From Candidatus Nomurabacteria bacterium (GTDB lineage Bacteria; Patescibacteriota; Minisyncoccia; Phycocordibacterales; UBA9973): DNA of 51,756 nt. A model generated the notes under the pieces. That model ran no database searches. It saw only the letters and a program-made list of their open reading frames with translations, and was not told the DNA's origin. Where the stretch lies: positions 1 to 51,756 of the forward strand of contig CALRHK010000003.1 in assembly GCA_943359475.1 (NCBI GenBank), written 5' to 3'. The translations under genes and the position numbers were made by a program. This document shows, one piece after another, positions 31,015 to 40,466 of this stretch. Each line of letters starts with the position of its first letter. Within the stretch, counting starts at the first letter, position 1.

Positions 31015-32247
31015 ATGAGCAAGAAACGTATAGGGGTTAGGCGTACTAAAAAGCGCATTTATCTCGATCATGCTGCGGCAACACCACTCGATAGTGTGAT
31101 TGCAGGCGAAATACAAAAAAGAGAAAAAAATACCTACGGGAATCCAAGTGCACTTCACAAAGAAGGGCTTTTAGCACGTGAACTTATCGAGCAAAGCAGG
31201 GCACTACTTGCTGACGGTCTCGGTATTTCACCTAAGGAAGTTATTTTTACAAGTGGCGCAACAGAAAGCAATGTTTTAGCCATTTGTGGGGTAGTAGATA
31301 CTGCATTGAAACAAAAAGTTACACGCGACAATAAACCTCATGTGATTGTTTCTGCGATTGAACACGCATCGATCCTAGAGACGTGTAGAAAACTTGTTGA
31401 AGAAAATAAAATAGAAATTACCTACGTACCAGTACTATCAAATGGTATTGTTGATCTGAAGGTACTCAAAGATTCGCTCAAGAAAGAAACCGTGCTTGTT
31501 TCAATTCAGTATGTGAATAATGAAATTGGTGTTATTCAACCGTTGAAAGAAATTGCAAAGTTGATCCGTCACCATAAGAAGAGTATGGATAGTAAAGTAT
31601 TTCCATACTTTCATACTGATGCAGTACAGGCGGTAAACTACTGTGATGTACATGTCTCACGACTTGGTGTTGATCTCATGACTATAAATAGTGGCAAAAT
31701 ATATGGTCCGAAGGGGATTGGTGCTCTGGTTATACGACGAGGTAATACAGTAGTTCCACAACAAACTGGTGGTGGGCAAGAATTTGGTATTCGTTCAGGT
31801 ACAGAAAATACGATGGGTATTTTTGGCTTTAGTAGTGCGTTTAAAAAAGCACAACAACTCCGCGAGAAAGAGTCGACACGTCTTAGGATGTTGCGTGATT
31901 GGTATGTAGGTGAGTTACGAAAACATTTTCCAAATATTCGTTTCAATGGTGATCTAAACGCACGTGTACCAAATAATATTAATATTACGTTACCCGGACA
32001 TGAAAGCGAAGAACTTGTGCTACGTCTTGATGCTCGTGGTATCGCAGTGTCAGCAAAAAGTGCATGTGATAGTACTTCGGGTGAAGTGTCACATGTAATA
32101 CGAGCGCTTTATCCAGATGCAGATATGCAAAGTAGTGAAGGAAGTTTGAGAATATCAATGGGAAGAAACACTACACGCGAAGAATTAAAAAAAAGTTTAC
32201 AAGCACTTGTTGAAGCAAGTAAGATAATGCTAGATACACACGTGTAG
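31015..32247 (+). CDS. Cysteine desulfurase (NifS/IscS-like)
   Basis: A protein of 410 residues starting MSKKRIGVRRTKKRIYLDHAAATP. I prefer ATG 31015 to 30991; a weak CACAAT with -35 TTGCAA lies 7 nt upstream. PLP enzyme motifs: SGATESNVLAI, HTDAVQAVNY, the PLP lysine in NSGKIYGPKGIGAL, and the active cysteine in SAKSACDSTSGEVSHVI. Releases sulfur from cysteine for Fe-S clusters or tRNA thiolation. No iscU-like scaffold or thiI lies next to it. Confidence 0.9.
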   Translation: MSKKRIGVRRTKKRIYLDHAAATPLDSVIAGEIQKREKNTYGNPSALHKEGLLARELIEQSRALLADGLGISPKEVIFTSGATESNVLAICGVVDTALKQKVTRDNKPHVIVSAIEHASILETCRKLVEENKIEITYVPVLSNGIVDLKVLKDSLKKETVLVSIQYVNNEIGVIQPLKEIAKLIRHHKKSMDSKVFPYFHTDAVQAVNYCDVHVSRLGVDLMTINSGKIYGPKGIGALVIRRGNTVVPQQTGGGQEFGIRSGTENTMGIFGFSSAFKKAQQLREKESTRLRMLRDWYVGELRKHFPNIRFNGDLNARVPNNINITLPGHESEELVLRLDARGIAVSAKSACDSTSGEVSHVIRALYPDADMQSSEGSLRISMGRNTTREELKKSLQALVEASKIMLDTHV

Positions 32248-32328
32248 GGCTTGCCCACTGTGCTACACTAAATAGAGAGTTGTGAGAATCGATCAACTCA
32301 GCAAAGGACGTACGAGCTATGGAAAACC

Positions 32329-32366
32329 TTGACTAAATTACATTAAGTTGTAGAATATATCTACAA
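32329..32366 (+). promoter_or_regulatory. clpB promoter with palindromic operator-like site
   Basis: TTGACT (32329-32334), N16, TAGAAT (32351-32356). A perfect 7-bp inverted repeat TTGTAGA-ATATA-TCTACAA (32348-32366) covers the -10 box, so a repressor could bind there. It matches neither CIRCE nor the CtsR site. Further upstream a GAGTTG/CAACTC hairpin lies at about 32276. Confidence 0.55.
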
Positions 32367-32380
32367 TAACTTTCAAATAT

Positions 32381-35080
32381 ATGCCACCAAATATAAACAA
32401 TTTTACAACTAAAGCAAAAGAAGCAATTAAAAAGGCCCATGAGCTTGCTATTGAACGTGGTCAAAACCATGTGAGTAGCGTGCATCTTTTAACGTCACTC
32501 ATTATTCAAGAAGAATCAATGGTAATTTCAATTCTTGAACGTCTCGAAGTCGATACGGTTCTTTTGTCGGATTCGCTCATTGAAGCAATCGAAGGACCAG
32601 AAGCGCGAGCAACTGTATCGCCTTCGTATCAGATATTTTTAACGCCAGATTTTGCACAAGTACTTGAACACTCTGTACGTATTGCGAGCAGTCTTAAAGA
32701 TGAGTTTGTTTCAACCGAGCATCTTCTTGTTGCGATACTTGAGGTTCCATCAGAAGCACGTGAGGTCATCAATCGTTTTCGTGTGAGCAAAGAGGCGGTG
32801 CTTAAAATTATTCAAGAATTCCGAAATCAAAATATTGCAGAGACGTCAGCACCAAAAAAAATGCGCATGTTAACAAAGTACACGCGCAATCTCACAAAGC
32901 TTGCAAAGGAAGATAAGCTCGATCCAGTTATTGGACGTGATACTGAAATTATGCGCATTATGCAGATACTTTCGCGTCGTACCAAAAATAACCCAATCCT
33001 GATTGGCGAACCTGGTACAGGTAAGACTGCTGTTGTCGAAGGTCTCGCGCAACGTATTGCGCGTGGTGATGTGACAGAATCACTCAAGGATAAAGAGCTC
33101 GTTTCGTTGGACTTGGGCTCACTAATCGCTGGTACAAAATACCGTGGTGAATTTGAAGAGCGACTCAAGGCAATCATGAAAGAAATTGAACGTGCCGATG
33201 GTAAAATCATTCTCTTTATCGATGAAATTCATACCATCGTTGGCGCAGGTGCATCAGAAGGTGCGATGGATGCTGCAAATCTCCTCAAGCCAGCTCTTTC
33301 GCGTGGTGAATTGCGCGCGATAGGTGCTACAACACTCAAAGAATATCAAAAACATATTGAAAAAGATCCAGCCCTTGCTCGTCGATTTCAGCCAGTCTAT
33401 ATCGATGAGCCTTCGACTGAGGACGCAATTACAATTCTCCGTGGTCTTAAAGAAAAATATGAACTCTATCATGGTGTCCGAATTACTGACGATGCAATTA
33501 TTGCCGCAGTAAATTTGTCGGCACGCTATATCACAAATCGTTTCTTGCCAGATAAAGCAGTCGATCTTATCGATGAGGCCGCATCTGCACTTCGAATTGC
33601 GCTCGAAAATAAACCACCAATTCTTGACGATGCACACCGTCGCATCAAGCGTTTTGAAATTGAAAAAGAGGCACTAAAAAAAGAAATTGAAACTCACCCA
33701 GAAGATGCAAAAGAAACTCGTGTACGTATTAAGACAATTGATACAGAGATTGCAAATCTTCGTGAAAAAACACGCGAACTTGAGCTCAAATGGCAAAACG
33801 AAAAAACCACGGTAATTGAAATTCGTGCAATTAAAAAAGAACTCGAAACGCTTCGTCTTGAAGCAGAAAATGCAGAACTTCGTTCTGATCTTGGTAAGGC
33901 CGCTGAGATTCGTTATGGCAAGATCCCTTCACTTCAGAAAGAACTTGATACAAAACTTGCGCGTTTGAAAAAGTTACAAAAATCACGTCGCATATTGAAA
34001 GAGGAGATTACTGAAGAAGAGATTGCAGAAGTAGTAGCACGATGGACTGGTATCCCACTCGTTAAAATGCTTGAGGAAGAGCGAGAAAAGCTTGCTCGGA
34101 TGGAAGATGAGCTCCGACGTCGTATTGTTGGCCAAGATGACGCAATTCACAAAATTGCTGATGTTGTTCGTCGTTCTCGTGCAGGTATTGCAGACCCAAA
34201 CCGACCAATGGGATCATTCATGTTTCTTGGTCCAACGGGTGTTGGTAAAACTGAGCTTACAAAAGCACTTGCACAATTTATGTTTAATGATGACAGAGCA
34301 CTCATACGTGTTGATATGTCTGAATACATGGAACGTCATAGTGTTTCAAAGCTCGTGGGTTCGCCACCAGGTTACGTTGGCTATGACGAAGCAGGGCAAT
34401 TGACTGAGGCAGTTCGTCACCGACCGTACTCGGTCGTGCTCTTTGATGAAATTGAAAAGGCACATCCGGAAGTCTTTAATTTACTCCTACAGGTACTTGA
34501 TGAAGGTCGCCTCACTGACAACAAAGGACGTGCTGTTAATTTCAAGAACACGATTATTATCATGACTTCAAACATTGGTTCTCATCTTATTGATAAAATG
34601 GAATCAATCGGATTCTCGAATCGTGATGCAGCACAGGACTATATGGCGACAAAAGATAAGGTGATGAACTCGCTCAAAGATCATTTCCGACCTGAATTCC
34701 TCAATCGTATTGATGAGATAATTCTTTTTGATGTACTCTCACCAGAGGCAATTAAGGAGATTGTGAAGCTTCGTACAGAAATTGTACGCGAGCGCTTACT
34801 GACAAAAGATATTTATCTCGAAATATCAGAGGAAGCATATGCACTACTTGCAAAAGAGGGCTATGATCCACACTACGGCGCACGTCCCCTTAATCGTATT
34901 ATTCAATCAAAGATTCTCAATCCAGTTGCGTCACACATAATTGGTAGTAGTGTGAGTGCGGGAGATACAGTCTATGTTGATGTGAAAAATAATGAACTCT
35001 CAATTGAAACAAAGAAGGCTCGAAAGACAAAAGTACGCAGCACGATGCGCACCTCAAAGAATTCAAAATCAGTGGCATAA
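32381..35080 (+). CDS. clpB: ClpB-type AAA+ disaggregase with an IGF loop
   Basis: A protein of 899 residues. N-domain (1-150), first AAA+ with GEPGTGKTA (209-217), a long coiled M domain (about 415-545, including [18 protein letters not shown] as in ClpB), second AAA+ with GPTGVGKTE (617-625), and a C-terminal domain. The M domain length fits ClpB, not ClpC. Yet the segment [11 protein letters not shown] (739-749) places IGF where ClpC/ClpA have a ClpP-binding loop. Helps rescue aggregated proteins, possibly also feeding ClpP. Single-gene unit. Confidence 0.88.
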   Translation: MPPNINNFTTKAKEAIKKAHELAIERGQNHVSSVHLLTSLIIQEESMVISILERLEVDTVLLSDSLIEAIEGPEARATVSPSYQIFLTPDFAQVLEHSVRIASSLKDEFVSTEHLLVAILEVPSEAREVINRFRVSKEAVLKIIQEFRNQNIAETSAPKKMRMLTKYTRNLTKLAKEDKLDPVIGRDTEIMRIMQILSRRTKNNPILIGEPGTGKTAVVEGLAQRIARGDVTESLKDKELVSLDLGSLIAGTKYRGEFEERLKAIMKEIERADGKIILFIDEIHTIVGAGASEGAMDAANLLKPALSRGELRAIGATTLKEYQKHIEKDPALARRFQPVYIDEPSTEDAITILRGLKEKYELYHGVRITDDAIIAAVNLSARYITNRFLPDKAVDLIDEAASALRIALENKPPILDDAHRRIKRFEIEKEALKKEIETHPEDAKETRVRIKTIDTEIANLREKTRELELKWQNEKTTVIEIRAIKKELETLRLEAENAELRSDLGKAAEIRYGKIPSLQKELDTKLARLKKLQKSRRILKEEITEEEIAEVVARWTGIPLVKMLEEEREKLARMEDELRRRIVGQDDAIHKIADVVRRSRAGIADPNRPMGSFMFLGPTGVGKTELTKALAQFMFNDDRALIRVDMSEYMERHSVSKLVGSPPGYVGYDEAGQLTEAVRHRPYSVVLFDEIEKAHPEVFNLLLQVLDEGRLTDNKGRAVNFKNTIIIMTSNIGSHLIDKMESIGFSNRDAAQDYMATKDKVMNSLKDHFRPEFLNRIDEIILFDVLSPEAIKEIVKLRTEIVRERLLTKDIYLEISEEAYALLAKEGYDPHYGARPLNRIIQSKILNPVASHIIGSSVSAGDTVYVDVKNNELSIETKKARKTKVRSTMRTSKNSKSVA

Positions 35081-35112
35081 CAAAAAAGCACCTCAAGGTG
35101 CTTTTTTGTTAT
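35079..35112 (+). terminator. Rho-independent terminator of clpB
   Basis: AACAAAAAAGCACC/GGTGCTTTTTTGTT stem with TCAA loop. Confidence 0.9.
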
Positions 35113-35113
35113 A

Positions 35114-35135
35114 GCAGGCAAAGTGGTTTACCTAC
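35114..35135 (-). repeat. H1-type hairpin downstream of tRNA-Trp
   Basis: On the minus strand GTAGGTAAA-CCAC-TTTGCCTGC matches the hairpin GCAGGCAAA-CTAC-TTTGCCTGC after tRNA-Leu(TAA), with the two changed bases kept as G-U pairs. It lies about 60 nt beyond the 3' end of tRNA-Trp. Confidence 0.6.
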
Positions 35136-35195
35136 ACCATTTTCAATAAATATAAAATTTGCGTACTCAAATAAATAATGAAGAAAAAATAGTAG

Positions 35196-35266
35196 CGGGC
35201 GATGAGGGAATCGAACCCCCACCAAAGGTTTTGGAGACCTTCGTTCTACCATTAAACTAATCGCCC
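35196..35266 (-). tRNA. tRNA-Trp (CCA)
   Basis: Minus strand: acceptor GGGCGAT/ATCGCCC, anticodon stem AAGGT/ACCTT with loop CTCCAAA, T-arm GGGGG-TTCGATT-CCCTC, discriminator G. Downstream of rpmG on the same strand, as in many bacteria. A TGcTATAAT at about 35343 is a likely promoter. The leader contains a CCGCT/AGCGG hairpin (35271-35302). Confidence 0.93.
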
Positions 35267-35385
35267 TTCTCCGCTCGTGCTCGCACAAGGCGAGGGAAGC
35301 GGAAACGCAAGGTGATGCACTAATAAAGGTGCGCCTTACTTGATTATAGCAAGATGCTATAACCCGATAAAAACGGAAAGAACAA

Positions 35386-35420
35386 AACAAAAAAGAAAAG
35401 TAAACTTTTCTTTTTTGTGC
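35386..35420 (-). terminator. Terminator of rpmG
   Basis: AGAAAAGT/ACTTTTCT stem flanked by A and T tracts, between rpmG and tRNA-Trp; usable on either strand. Confidence 0.55.
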
Positions 35421-35465
35421 ATTCAGTATAGCAAAAGAGGCCAACGCTGTGAAATTGAGACAATT

Positions 35466-35630
35466 TTAGCCAGTCATTTTTGCTTCCTTGTGCTTTGTTG
35501 TCTTTTTACACTTCTTGCAAAACTTATTAAGTTCAAGTTTTCGTTGAACAAGTTTCTTGTTTTTGCTGGTGTAATAATTTGCCTCTTTGCAGACGGCGCA
35601 TCTAAGCCTTAAAAGTCGGTCTTGTGACAT
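35466..35630 (-). CDS. rpmG: 50S ribosomal protein L33
   Basis: A protein of 54 residues, too short for the ORF track. MSQDRLLRLRCAVCKEANYYTS, then KKLVQRKLELNKFCKKCKKTTKHKEAK matches L33. Two CxxC pairs (CAVC and CKKC) form the zinc-binding form of L33. Located just upstream of tRNA-Trp, a common arrangement. Confidence 0.93.
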   Translation of the reverse strand: MSQDRLLRLRCAVCKEANYYTSKNKKLVQRKLELNKFCKKCKKTTKHKEAKMTG

Positions 35631-35733
35631 AGTGATTTGAGATTACTATATATTGTCGAAAAAGGCAAGATTTTGACCCAAGAAGGGGTTTCTATTGAAA
35701 AGCTTAATAAAATATGTATACTTATGGTTACTT

Positions 35734-35817
35734 GCGTCGGTGGCGGAGTGGTCAATCGCACTTGACTGTAAATCAAGCGACCTTAGGTCTACGAAGGTTC
35801 GAATCCTTCCCGACGCA
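35734..35817 (+). tRNA. tRNA-Tyr (GTA)
   Basis: Acceptor GCGTCGG/CCGACGC, anticodon stem CTTGA/TCAAG with loop CTGTAAA, long variable arm, T-arm GAAGG-TTCGAAT-CCTTC. Promoter TTGAAA-N16-TATACT upstream. A simple terminator follows, with no tRNA-tail unit. Confidence 0.93.
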
Positions 35818-35826
35818 CAGGTAAAA

Positions 35827-35853
35827 GATACGAGCATCAGCTCGTATTTTTTT
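35827..35853 (+). terminator. Terminator of tRNA-Tyr
   Basis: ATACGAG/CTCGTAT stem with CATCAG loop, then TTTTTTT. Confidence 0.85.
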
Positions 35854-35963
35854 ATGTTGAGAGTAAGCAACTACCGTGCTCCTACCAGAAGTGAAATTTC
35901 TTCCAACACATTTACTAGTACAATAATTACAAACAGAAAGTGTGAATGTGCTAGTATTATTCT

Positions 35964-36254
35964 ATGGATCAATTAAAGGGAAATATTATTCGGAGGACAC
36001 TCTACGCAATTTCATTTATTTTTGTATGCCTTGAGGTTTATTTTTTTCTTCCTTTTTTAAACTGGGCCGAGGGCCCCAAAGATGAAATGTATTATCAACT
36101 TGCGTATGTGAGTATTTTTTCACTTCTATTTCTGATTTTTTCAATAATAAAAACGAAACCTCTTGCGGGAGTTAGGATCCTACTTTATTTATTTTTACTC
36201 CCCACAATTATTGCGGTGGTTATTTCTTGGAAATTCGTAATTATTGCTTGGTAG
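35964..36254 (+). CDS. Hypothetical three-span membrane protein
   Basis: A protein of 96 residues with spans at about 14-33, 45-60 and 68-92 and a charged loop WAEGPKDEMYYQ. No family recognised. TAGTAT (35952-35957, TGc extension) ends exactly 6 nt before the ATG, predicting a leaderless mRNA. Its stop abuts the miaA stop on the other strand. Confidence 0.55.
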   Translation: MDQLKGNIIRRTLYAISFIFVCLEVYFFLPFLNWAEGPKDEMYYQLAYVSIFSLLFLIFSIIKTKPLAGVRILLYLFLLPTIIAVVISWKFVIIAW

Positions 36255-37103
36255 TTATGCAACTCGTATCCAAATAATCTCTTTGTCACGTTTAAACCAC
36301 GTTTTCTGTCTTTTTGCATATTTCCAAATTTCATTCTCGAGTTGTTGTAGCATTTGATTATGAGTAATTTTTCCTTGCAGGTGTCGTGCCATATAGCGAT
36401 ACTCGAGCCCAAGTTCTTCCATACGTCGCCAGGAAAGCCCGTCTCTATGTAGGCGGGTAGCTTCACGAAGCATCCCCTGTGTAAGACGATCAAGGAGTCT
36501 TGTATGGATCCGTTCTTTGAGAACTTCATCTGGCAACATGATGCCAATTTTGATAACAGGGTATTTATTTGTAGTTATTACCCTTGGCACATGTCCGAGC
36601 GCTTTCGCAATTTCGATTGCTCGAATGAGACGTACTGGATTTTTTGTATCAATTGTTTGTGCACGCAAAGGGTCAATCTTTTTGAGCATTGCAAAGAGTC
36701 TTTCGGTAGAAAGCTTGGCAAGTTTTTTTCGTAGGGTGGCGTTAGGCGGGACTTCTGGGAGTTTTGTGTCGTGAATAACTGCGTCAATATAAAAACCTGT
36801 GCCACCTACCAAAATAGGAATTTTATTTTTTTTATGAATTTTCTCAATCGCTTTTTTGGTGAGTTCTTGGTAGTTTGCAACAGAAAATTGTTGCGATGGA
36901 TTTGCCACATCGAGCAGATGGTGGGGGATACCACCCATTTCTTTTTTTGTCACTTTACCAGTTCCTAGATTGAGACCTTTATATACTTGCCGTGAATCTG
37001 CAGAAATAATCTCGGCGTTTATTTCTTGTGCAAGTGCCACCGCATACGCACTTTTGCCCGTGGCAGTCTGGCCAAGGATAACAATAAGAGGAAGTGTATT
37101 CAT
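36255..37103 (-). CDS. miaA: tRNA dimethylallyltransferase MiaA
   Basis: A protein of 282 residues. P-loop GQTATGKSAYAVALA, SADSRQVYKGLNLGTGKVT, PHHLLDVANPSQQFSVANYQ and PILVGGTGFYIDAVI are the MiaA motifs. Adds a dimethylallyl group to A37 of tRNAs with A36-A37-A38. The ATG lies only 4 nt after the 3' end of tRNA-Leu(CAA), which itself has A36-A37-A38 and so is an expected substrate. tRNA 3' processing would leave an almost leaderless mRNA. Confidence 0.95.
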   Translation of the reverse strand: MNTLPLIVILGQTATGKSAYAVALAQEINAEIISADSRQVYKGLNLGTGKVTKKEMGGIPHHLLDVANPSQQFSVANYQELTKKAIEKIHKKNKIPILVGGTGFYIDAVIHDTKLPEVPPNATLRKKLAKLSTERLFAMLKKIDPLRAQTIDTKNPVRLIRAIEIAKALGHVPRVITTNKYPVIKIGIMLPDEVLKERIHTRLLDRLTQGMLREATRLHRDGLSWRRMEELGLEYRYMARHLQGKITHNQMLQQLENEIWKYAKRQKTWFKRDKEIIWIRVA

Positions 37104-37107
37104 ATTG

Positions 37108-37190
37108 TGCCGGAGGAGGGACTCGAACCCTCACAGTGTTGCCACTACTCGATTTTGAGTCGAGCGCGTCTGCCATTCCGCCACTCCGGC
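37108..37190 (-). tRNA. tRNA-Leu (CAA)
   Basis: Minus strand: acceptor GCCGGAG/CTCCGGC, anticodon stem CTCGA/TCGAG with loop CTCAAAA, long variable arm, T-arm GAGGG-TTCGAGT-CCCTC. Promoter TTGATT-N16-TATACT about 13 nt upstream. Transcription should continue into miaA. Confidence 0.93.
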
Positions 37191-37266
37191 ATAGAGTAAG
37201 CTCAGTATACAAAAATAGGGCGTAAAATCAATTTTGTGCCAGAAAAAAATATGCTAAAATTGCCAC

Positions 37267-38292
37267 ATGGCACAACTCTACTCAAATTCAATCTTCTTTA
37301 TTGAAGTCGATAAAATACACCCAAATCCCTATCAACCGCGTCGCGAATTTGAAGAAGTAAAACTTAGAGATCTTTCTGAGTCAATTCGTCAGTATGGTGT
37401 GTTGCAGCCACTTGTTGTTTCTCGTGTTGAAAAACAAAAAGAAGACGGTGGCTTGGTAACAGAGTATGAACTCATTGCCGGAGAACGTCGTTTGCGTGCA
37501 TCAAAACTCGCTGGATTACGTGAGGTGCCCGCTATCGTACGTGTCGGTGATGATTCCATGATGAAGCTCGAACTCGCCATTATTGAAAATCTACAACGTG
37601 AGGATCTCAATCCAGTTGAGCGCGCGCGTGCATTTCAGAAACTTGCTGAAGAGTTCAAATTTACACATGTGCAGATTGGACAAAAAGTTGGTAAAAGCCG
37701 CGAATATGTTTCAAATACATTACGTCTGTTGACGTTATCAGACGAAATCCTCAACGCACTCTCAGAAGGAAAACTAACCGAAGGGCACACACGTCCACTT
37801 ATGATGCTCTCTGACCGTCCTGAGGAGCAGATGACGCTGTTTAAGGAAATCGTAGTAAAGAAAATTAGCGTACGCGAAGCTGAGCGTATTGGCCGTCGTA
37901 TTGCGATTGATAAGGTTCGCAAAAAGGAACTTTTGCCAGATCCAGAAATTATGGAAATTGAAGAACAGCTCCAGGAAAGTTTGGGTACACGAGTGCATAT
38001 TGAGCGGAGGGAAAATGGTGGTCAAATTATGATTGATTTCTTCACGAATGATGACCTCCACACGATCTCGGAATTATTGAAGTCAACCGGAGAAAAGAAT
38101 CCTAATTCAATGCTTGATAATTTCCTCGCACAAAATACGACGTTAATGCCTGAGAAAAAAGAAATAATCAACGGAGTAGAGAATGAAACAGATCAAGATC
38201 GTGCAGAATATGCCGACGATCGTTCGAAAGAAGAGATTAAGCAAGCAGAGGAGGAAGCGGATTTATATAATATAAAAAATTTCTCGCTCTAA
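37267..38292 (+). CDS. parB: Chromosome partitioning protein ParB
   Basis: A protein of 341 residues. ParB/Spo0J N-domain: IHPNPYQPRREFEE, ELIAGERRLRASKLAG (CTP-binding GERR) and AIIENLQREDLNPVERARAF, then an HTH region VGKSREYVSNTLRLL and ALSEGKLTEGHTRPLM. C-terminal part acidic. TAAAAT (37255-37260) ends exactly 6 nt before the ATG. No parA adjacent. A parS site is not identified. Confidence 0.93.
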   Translation: MAQLYSNSIFFIEVDKIHPNPYQPRREFEEVKLRDLSESIRQYGVLQPLVVSRVEKQKEDGGLVTEYELIAGERRLRASKLAGLREVPAIVRVGDDSMMKLELAIIENLQREDLNPVERARAFQKLAEEFKFTHVQIGQKVGKSREYVSNTLRLLTLSDEILNALSEGKLTEGHTRPLMMLSDRPEEQMTLFKEIVVKKISVREAERIGRRIAIDKVRKKELLPDPEIMEIEEQLQESLGTRVHIERRENGGQIMIDFFTNDDLHTISELLKSTGEKNPNSMLDNFLAQNTTLMPEKKEIINGVENETDQDRAEYADDRSKEEIKQAEEEADLYNIKNFSL

Positions 38293-38322
38293 ATAAAAAA
38301 ATCCCGTAAGGGATTTTTTGTT
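38292..38322 (+). terminator. Terminator of parB
   Basis: AAAAAATCCC/GGGATTTTTT stem with GTAA loop between convergent genes. Confidence 0.85.
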
Positions 38323-38825
38323 TACCATGTTGTACAGATGGTAAGAACGCGGTTCCAAGTATGAACCTCTTCTGTCGCACGTTTCCGAGCTTCATCAAGA
38401 TGGAGTGAATCAGGGCGTGGCTTGAAAAGGAACGTATGTGGAACATACTCATTCATTATCAGTATATTAAGGGGTTCGTTATCGAAATACGCATCAAGTT
38501 GAAAATGGTGTGCGGCAAGCGCTTTTTCTTTTCCAGTCCTTACAAAATGTATATTTGTTTGCAAGATTCCAGTGCGACCATAAAATTTTTTTGCCAGTAA
38601 CCATTGCAGGGTTAGCATTTCGGCCCGGTGGTTTACTTTCGAAATAATAAAAATTGAGTTACTACCTTTGGTTCGTGCAATCTCTCTGAGTGCTTCTTCT
38701 GCCCCCGGCATAAATGGTATGGTGCCAATATAATCGGGATTACGAAGCAATTCACGTTTATCAATTTTTGATAGATCGGTAATGGTATCGCCTAAATCGA
38801 AACCTATTCTGTTTAAGGTGCGCAT
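38322..38825 (-). CDS. HAD-like protein with altered motif I
   Basis: A protein of 167 residues from ATG 38825 (MRTLNRIGFDLGDTI); the track start at 38843 is a TTG. Motif I reads FDLGDT: the nucleophile Asp is kept but the usual second Asp two residues later is Gly. SIFIISKVNHRAE fits motif II, KEKALAAHHFQLDAYFDNEPLNI a motif III/IV region. It may be a phosphatase with changed chemistry or a non-catalytic member. Substrate unknown. Confidence 0.6.
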   Translation of the reverse strand: MRTLNRIGFDLGDTITDLSKIDKRELLRNPDYIGTIPFMPGAEEALREIARTKGSNSIFIISKVNHRAEMLTLQWLLAKKFYGRTGILQTNIHFVRTGKEKALAAHHFQLDAYFDNEPLNILIMNEYVPHTFLFKPRPDSLHLDEARKRATEEVHTWNRVLTICTTW

Positions 38826-38871
38826 AGTGTTCTTTTTTATCAACAGTATGCGAAGTTTGTTAAAGAGTCAA

Positions 38872-40386
38872 CTATTTAAAGCGCTTCATGATGGTATCAA
38901 GTAATCCACCATGCTCATCAATATATTGACGGATGTGTTTACGTGCGACGGTTGTTTTTGTAAAATCGAGCCACGAAGCAGAGGGGTGTGCATTTTTATT
39001 TGGGATAATTTCCACAATATCACCCATTTTTAATTTGGTACTGAGCTTTGTTGCTTTACCATTTACTTTTGCTTGGGAGACCGTGTTGCCGATATCAGAG
39101 TGAATTGCATATGCAAAATCTACCGGTGAAGAATCTTCTGGCAGGTCAATTACGTCACCTTGTGGTGTGAAAACGAAAATACGGTCTTTGAAAAAGTCTC
39201 TTTTTAAAATTTGGAAGAATTTATCAGGCGAATTTGCCTCAGTGAGTTCGTTGAGTGTTGTAACATCTTCAATCCATGGAAATTTAACTGTGTCAGGTTT
39301 TTTTGAATTGAGAGGTGATTCTTTGTAGTGGTAATGTGCAGCAATACCATACTCTGCTTGCGCATGCATTTCACGAGTGCGAATTTGTATCTCTGCGAGG
39401 TAGCCATTACCGGTAAAAATAGTCGTATGGAGTGATTGATAGCCATTTGGCTTAGGGAGTGCAATATAATCTTTGATTCGAGCAGGAAGTGGTTTCCATG
39501 TGCTGTGTACGAGACCAAGCGCGTGATAGCAGTTTTCTATCGTTGGTACAATGACACGGAGCGCAACAATATCATAAATTTTTTCAATATCCATTTCATT
39601 TCGTTGTAGTTTACGCCAGAGACTGTATTTATGTTTCATTCGCGCAGAAATTTTTACTACAGGTATGCCTTCCTTTTTTAAGATTTCTTCAAGTTCTTTT
39701 CGTACGATTTCGAGTTGTTCAAGCATTCCACCTACGCGACTTTTCAGGAGGTCGTTTACTTTTTGATACTCTTTTGGGTATGCAAAAGGGAATGCAGCAT
39801 CTTCGAGTTCACCTTTGAGTTTACCAATACCAAGGCGATTTGCGAGCGGTGCGTAGACCTCGATAGCTTCCAATGCAATACGCTTTTGTTTTTCTGGGCG
39901 AATATGTCTAAGGGTGTGCAGGTTGTGTAGTCGATCAGCGAGTTTAATCATAAGCACTCGGAAATCATCAGCAAGTGCAACAAAAAATTTTCGTAGACTT
40001 TCTACATGACGTTCACGTCCTTGGTACTTTACTTTACCGAGCTTAGTGACTCCATTTACGAGAAAGACGATCTCGTCACCAAATTTTTCTTTGAGTTGTT
40101 CTTCTGTAATGTGGGTGTCCTCGATAACATCATGCAAGAGGCCTGCAGCGATTGTCACTGGATCCATGCCGTAGCGTGCGAGATTTTGTGCCGTTGCAAC
40201 AAGGTGGTTGAAGTACGGTTCACCGGAGGCACGTTTCTGTTCTTTGTGGGCTTCCTTTGCAAATAGGTAGGCACGGGAAATCAGCTCACGTGCATCACTA
40301 TTGGGATTAGTATCCATAAGCGAAAGGATAGTTTGAATGTCATCATCAAAGAGGTTTTCATTTGTTGTATCTTGAGTAGGTTCCAT
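38872..40386 (-). CDS. rel: RelA/SpoT-type (p)ppGpp synthetase/hydrolase, without ACT domain
   Basis: A protein of 504 residues from ATG 40386. The track start at 40530 is rejected because TACAAT (40393-40398) with -35 TTGTGA (N17) ends exactly 6 nt before MEPTQDTT. HD hydrolase domain with LLHDVIEDT and LADRLHNL, synthetase domain with YDIVALRVIV and PKPNGYQSLHTTIF, then a TGS domain (DRIFVFTPQGDVIDLP...). It stops soon after TGS, so the helical, zinc-finger and ACT parts of long Rel proteins are missing. Controls the stringent response. Confidence 0.93.
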   Translation of the reverse strand: MEPTQDTTNENLFDDDIQTILSLMDTNPNSDARELISRAYLFAKEAHKEQKRASGEPYFNHLVATAQNLARYGMDPVTIAAGLLHDVIEDTHITEEQLKEKFGDEIVFLVNGVTKLGKVKYQGRERHVESLRKFFVALADDFRVLMIKLADRLHNLHTLRHIRPEKQKRIALEAIEVYAPLANRLGIGKLKGELEDAAFPFAYPKEYQKVNDLLKSRVGGMLEQLEIVRKELEEILKKEGIPVVKISARMKHKYSLWRKLQRNEMDIEKIYDIVALRVIVPTIENCYHALGLVHSTWKPLPARIKDYIALPKPNGYQSLHTTIFTGNGYLAEIQIRTREMHAQAEYGIAAHYHYKESPLNSKKPDTVKFPWIEDVTTLNELTEANSPDKFFQILKRDFFKDRIFVFTPQGDVIDLPEDSSPVDFAYAIHSDIGNTVSQAKVNGKATKLSTKLKMGDIVEIIPNKNAHPSASWLDFTKTTVARKHIRQYIDEHGGLLDTIMKRFK

Positions 40387-40431
40387 AGTTTGATTGTAGA
40401 GAATAGATGCCAAAATCACAAGCCTGTTGGG

Positions 40432-40460
40432 TTGCACCCATAAGAGTGTTTGTGTATACT
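40432..40460 (+). promoter_or_regulatory. Strong promoter of a candidate ncRNA, TTGCAC-N17-TATACT
   Basis: -35 at 40432-40437 and -10 at 40455-40460, divergent from the rel promoter, with no open reading frame of note before the terminator at 40603. Confidence 0.7.
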
Positions 40461-40466
40461 TTGCGC

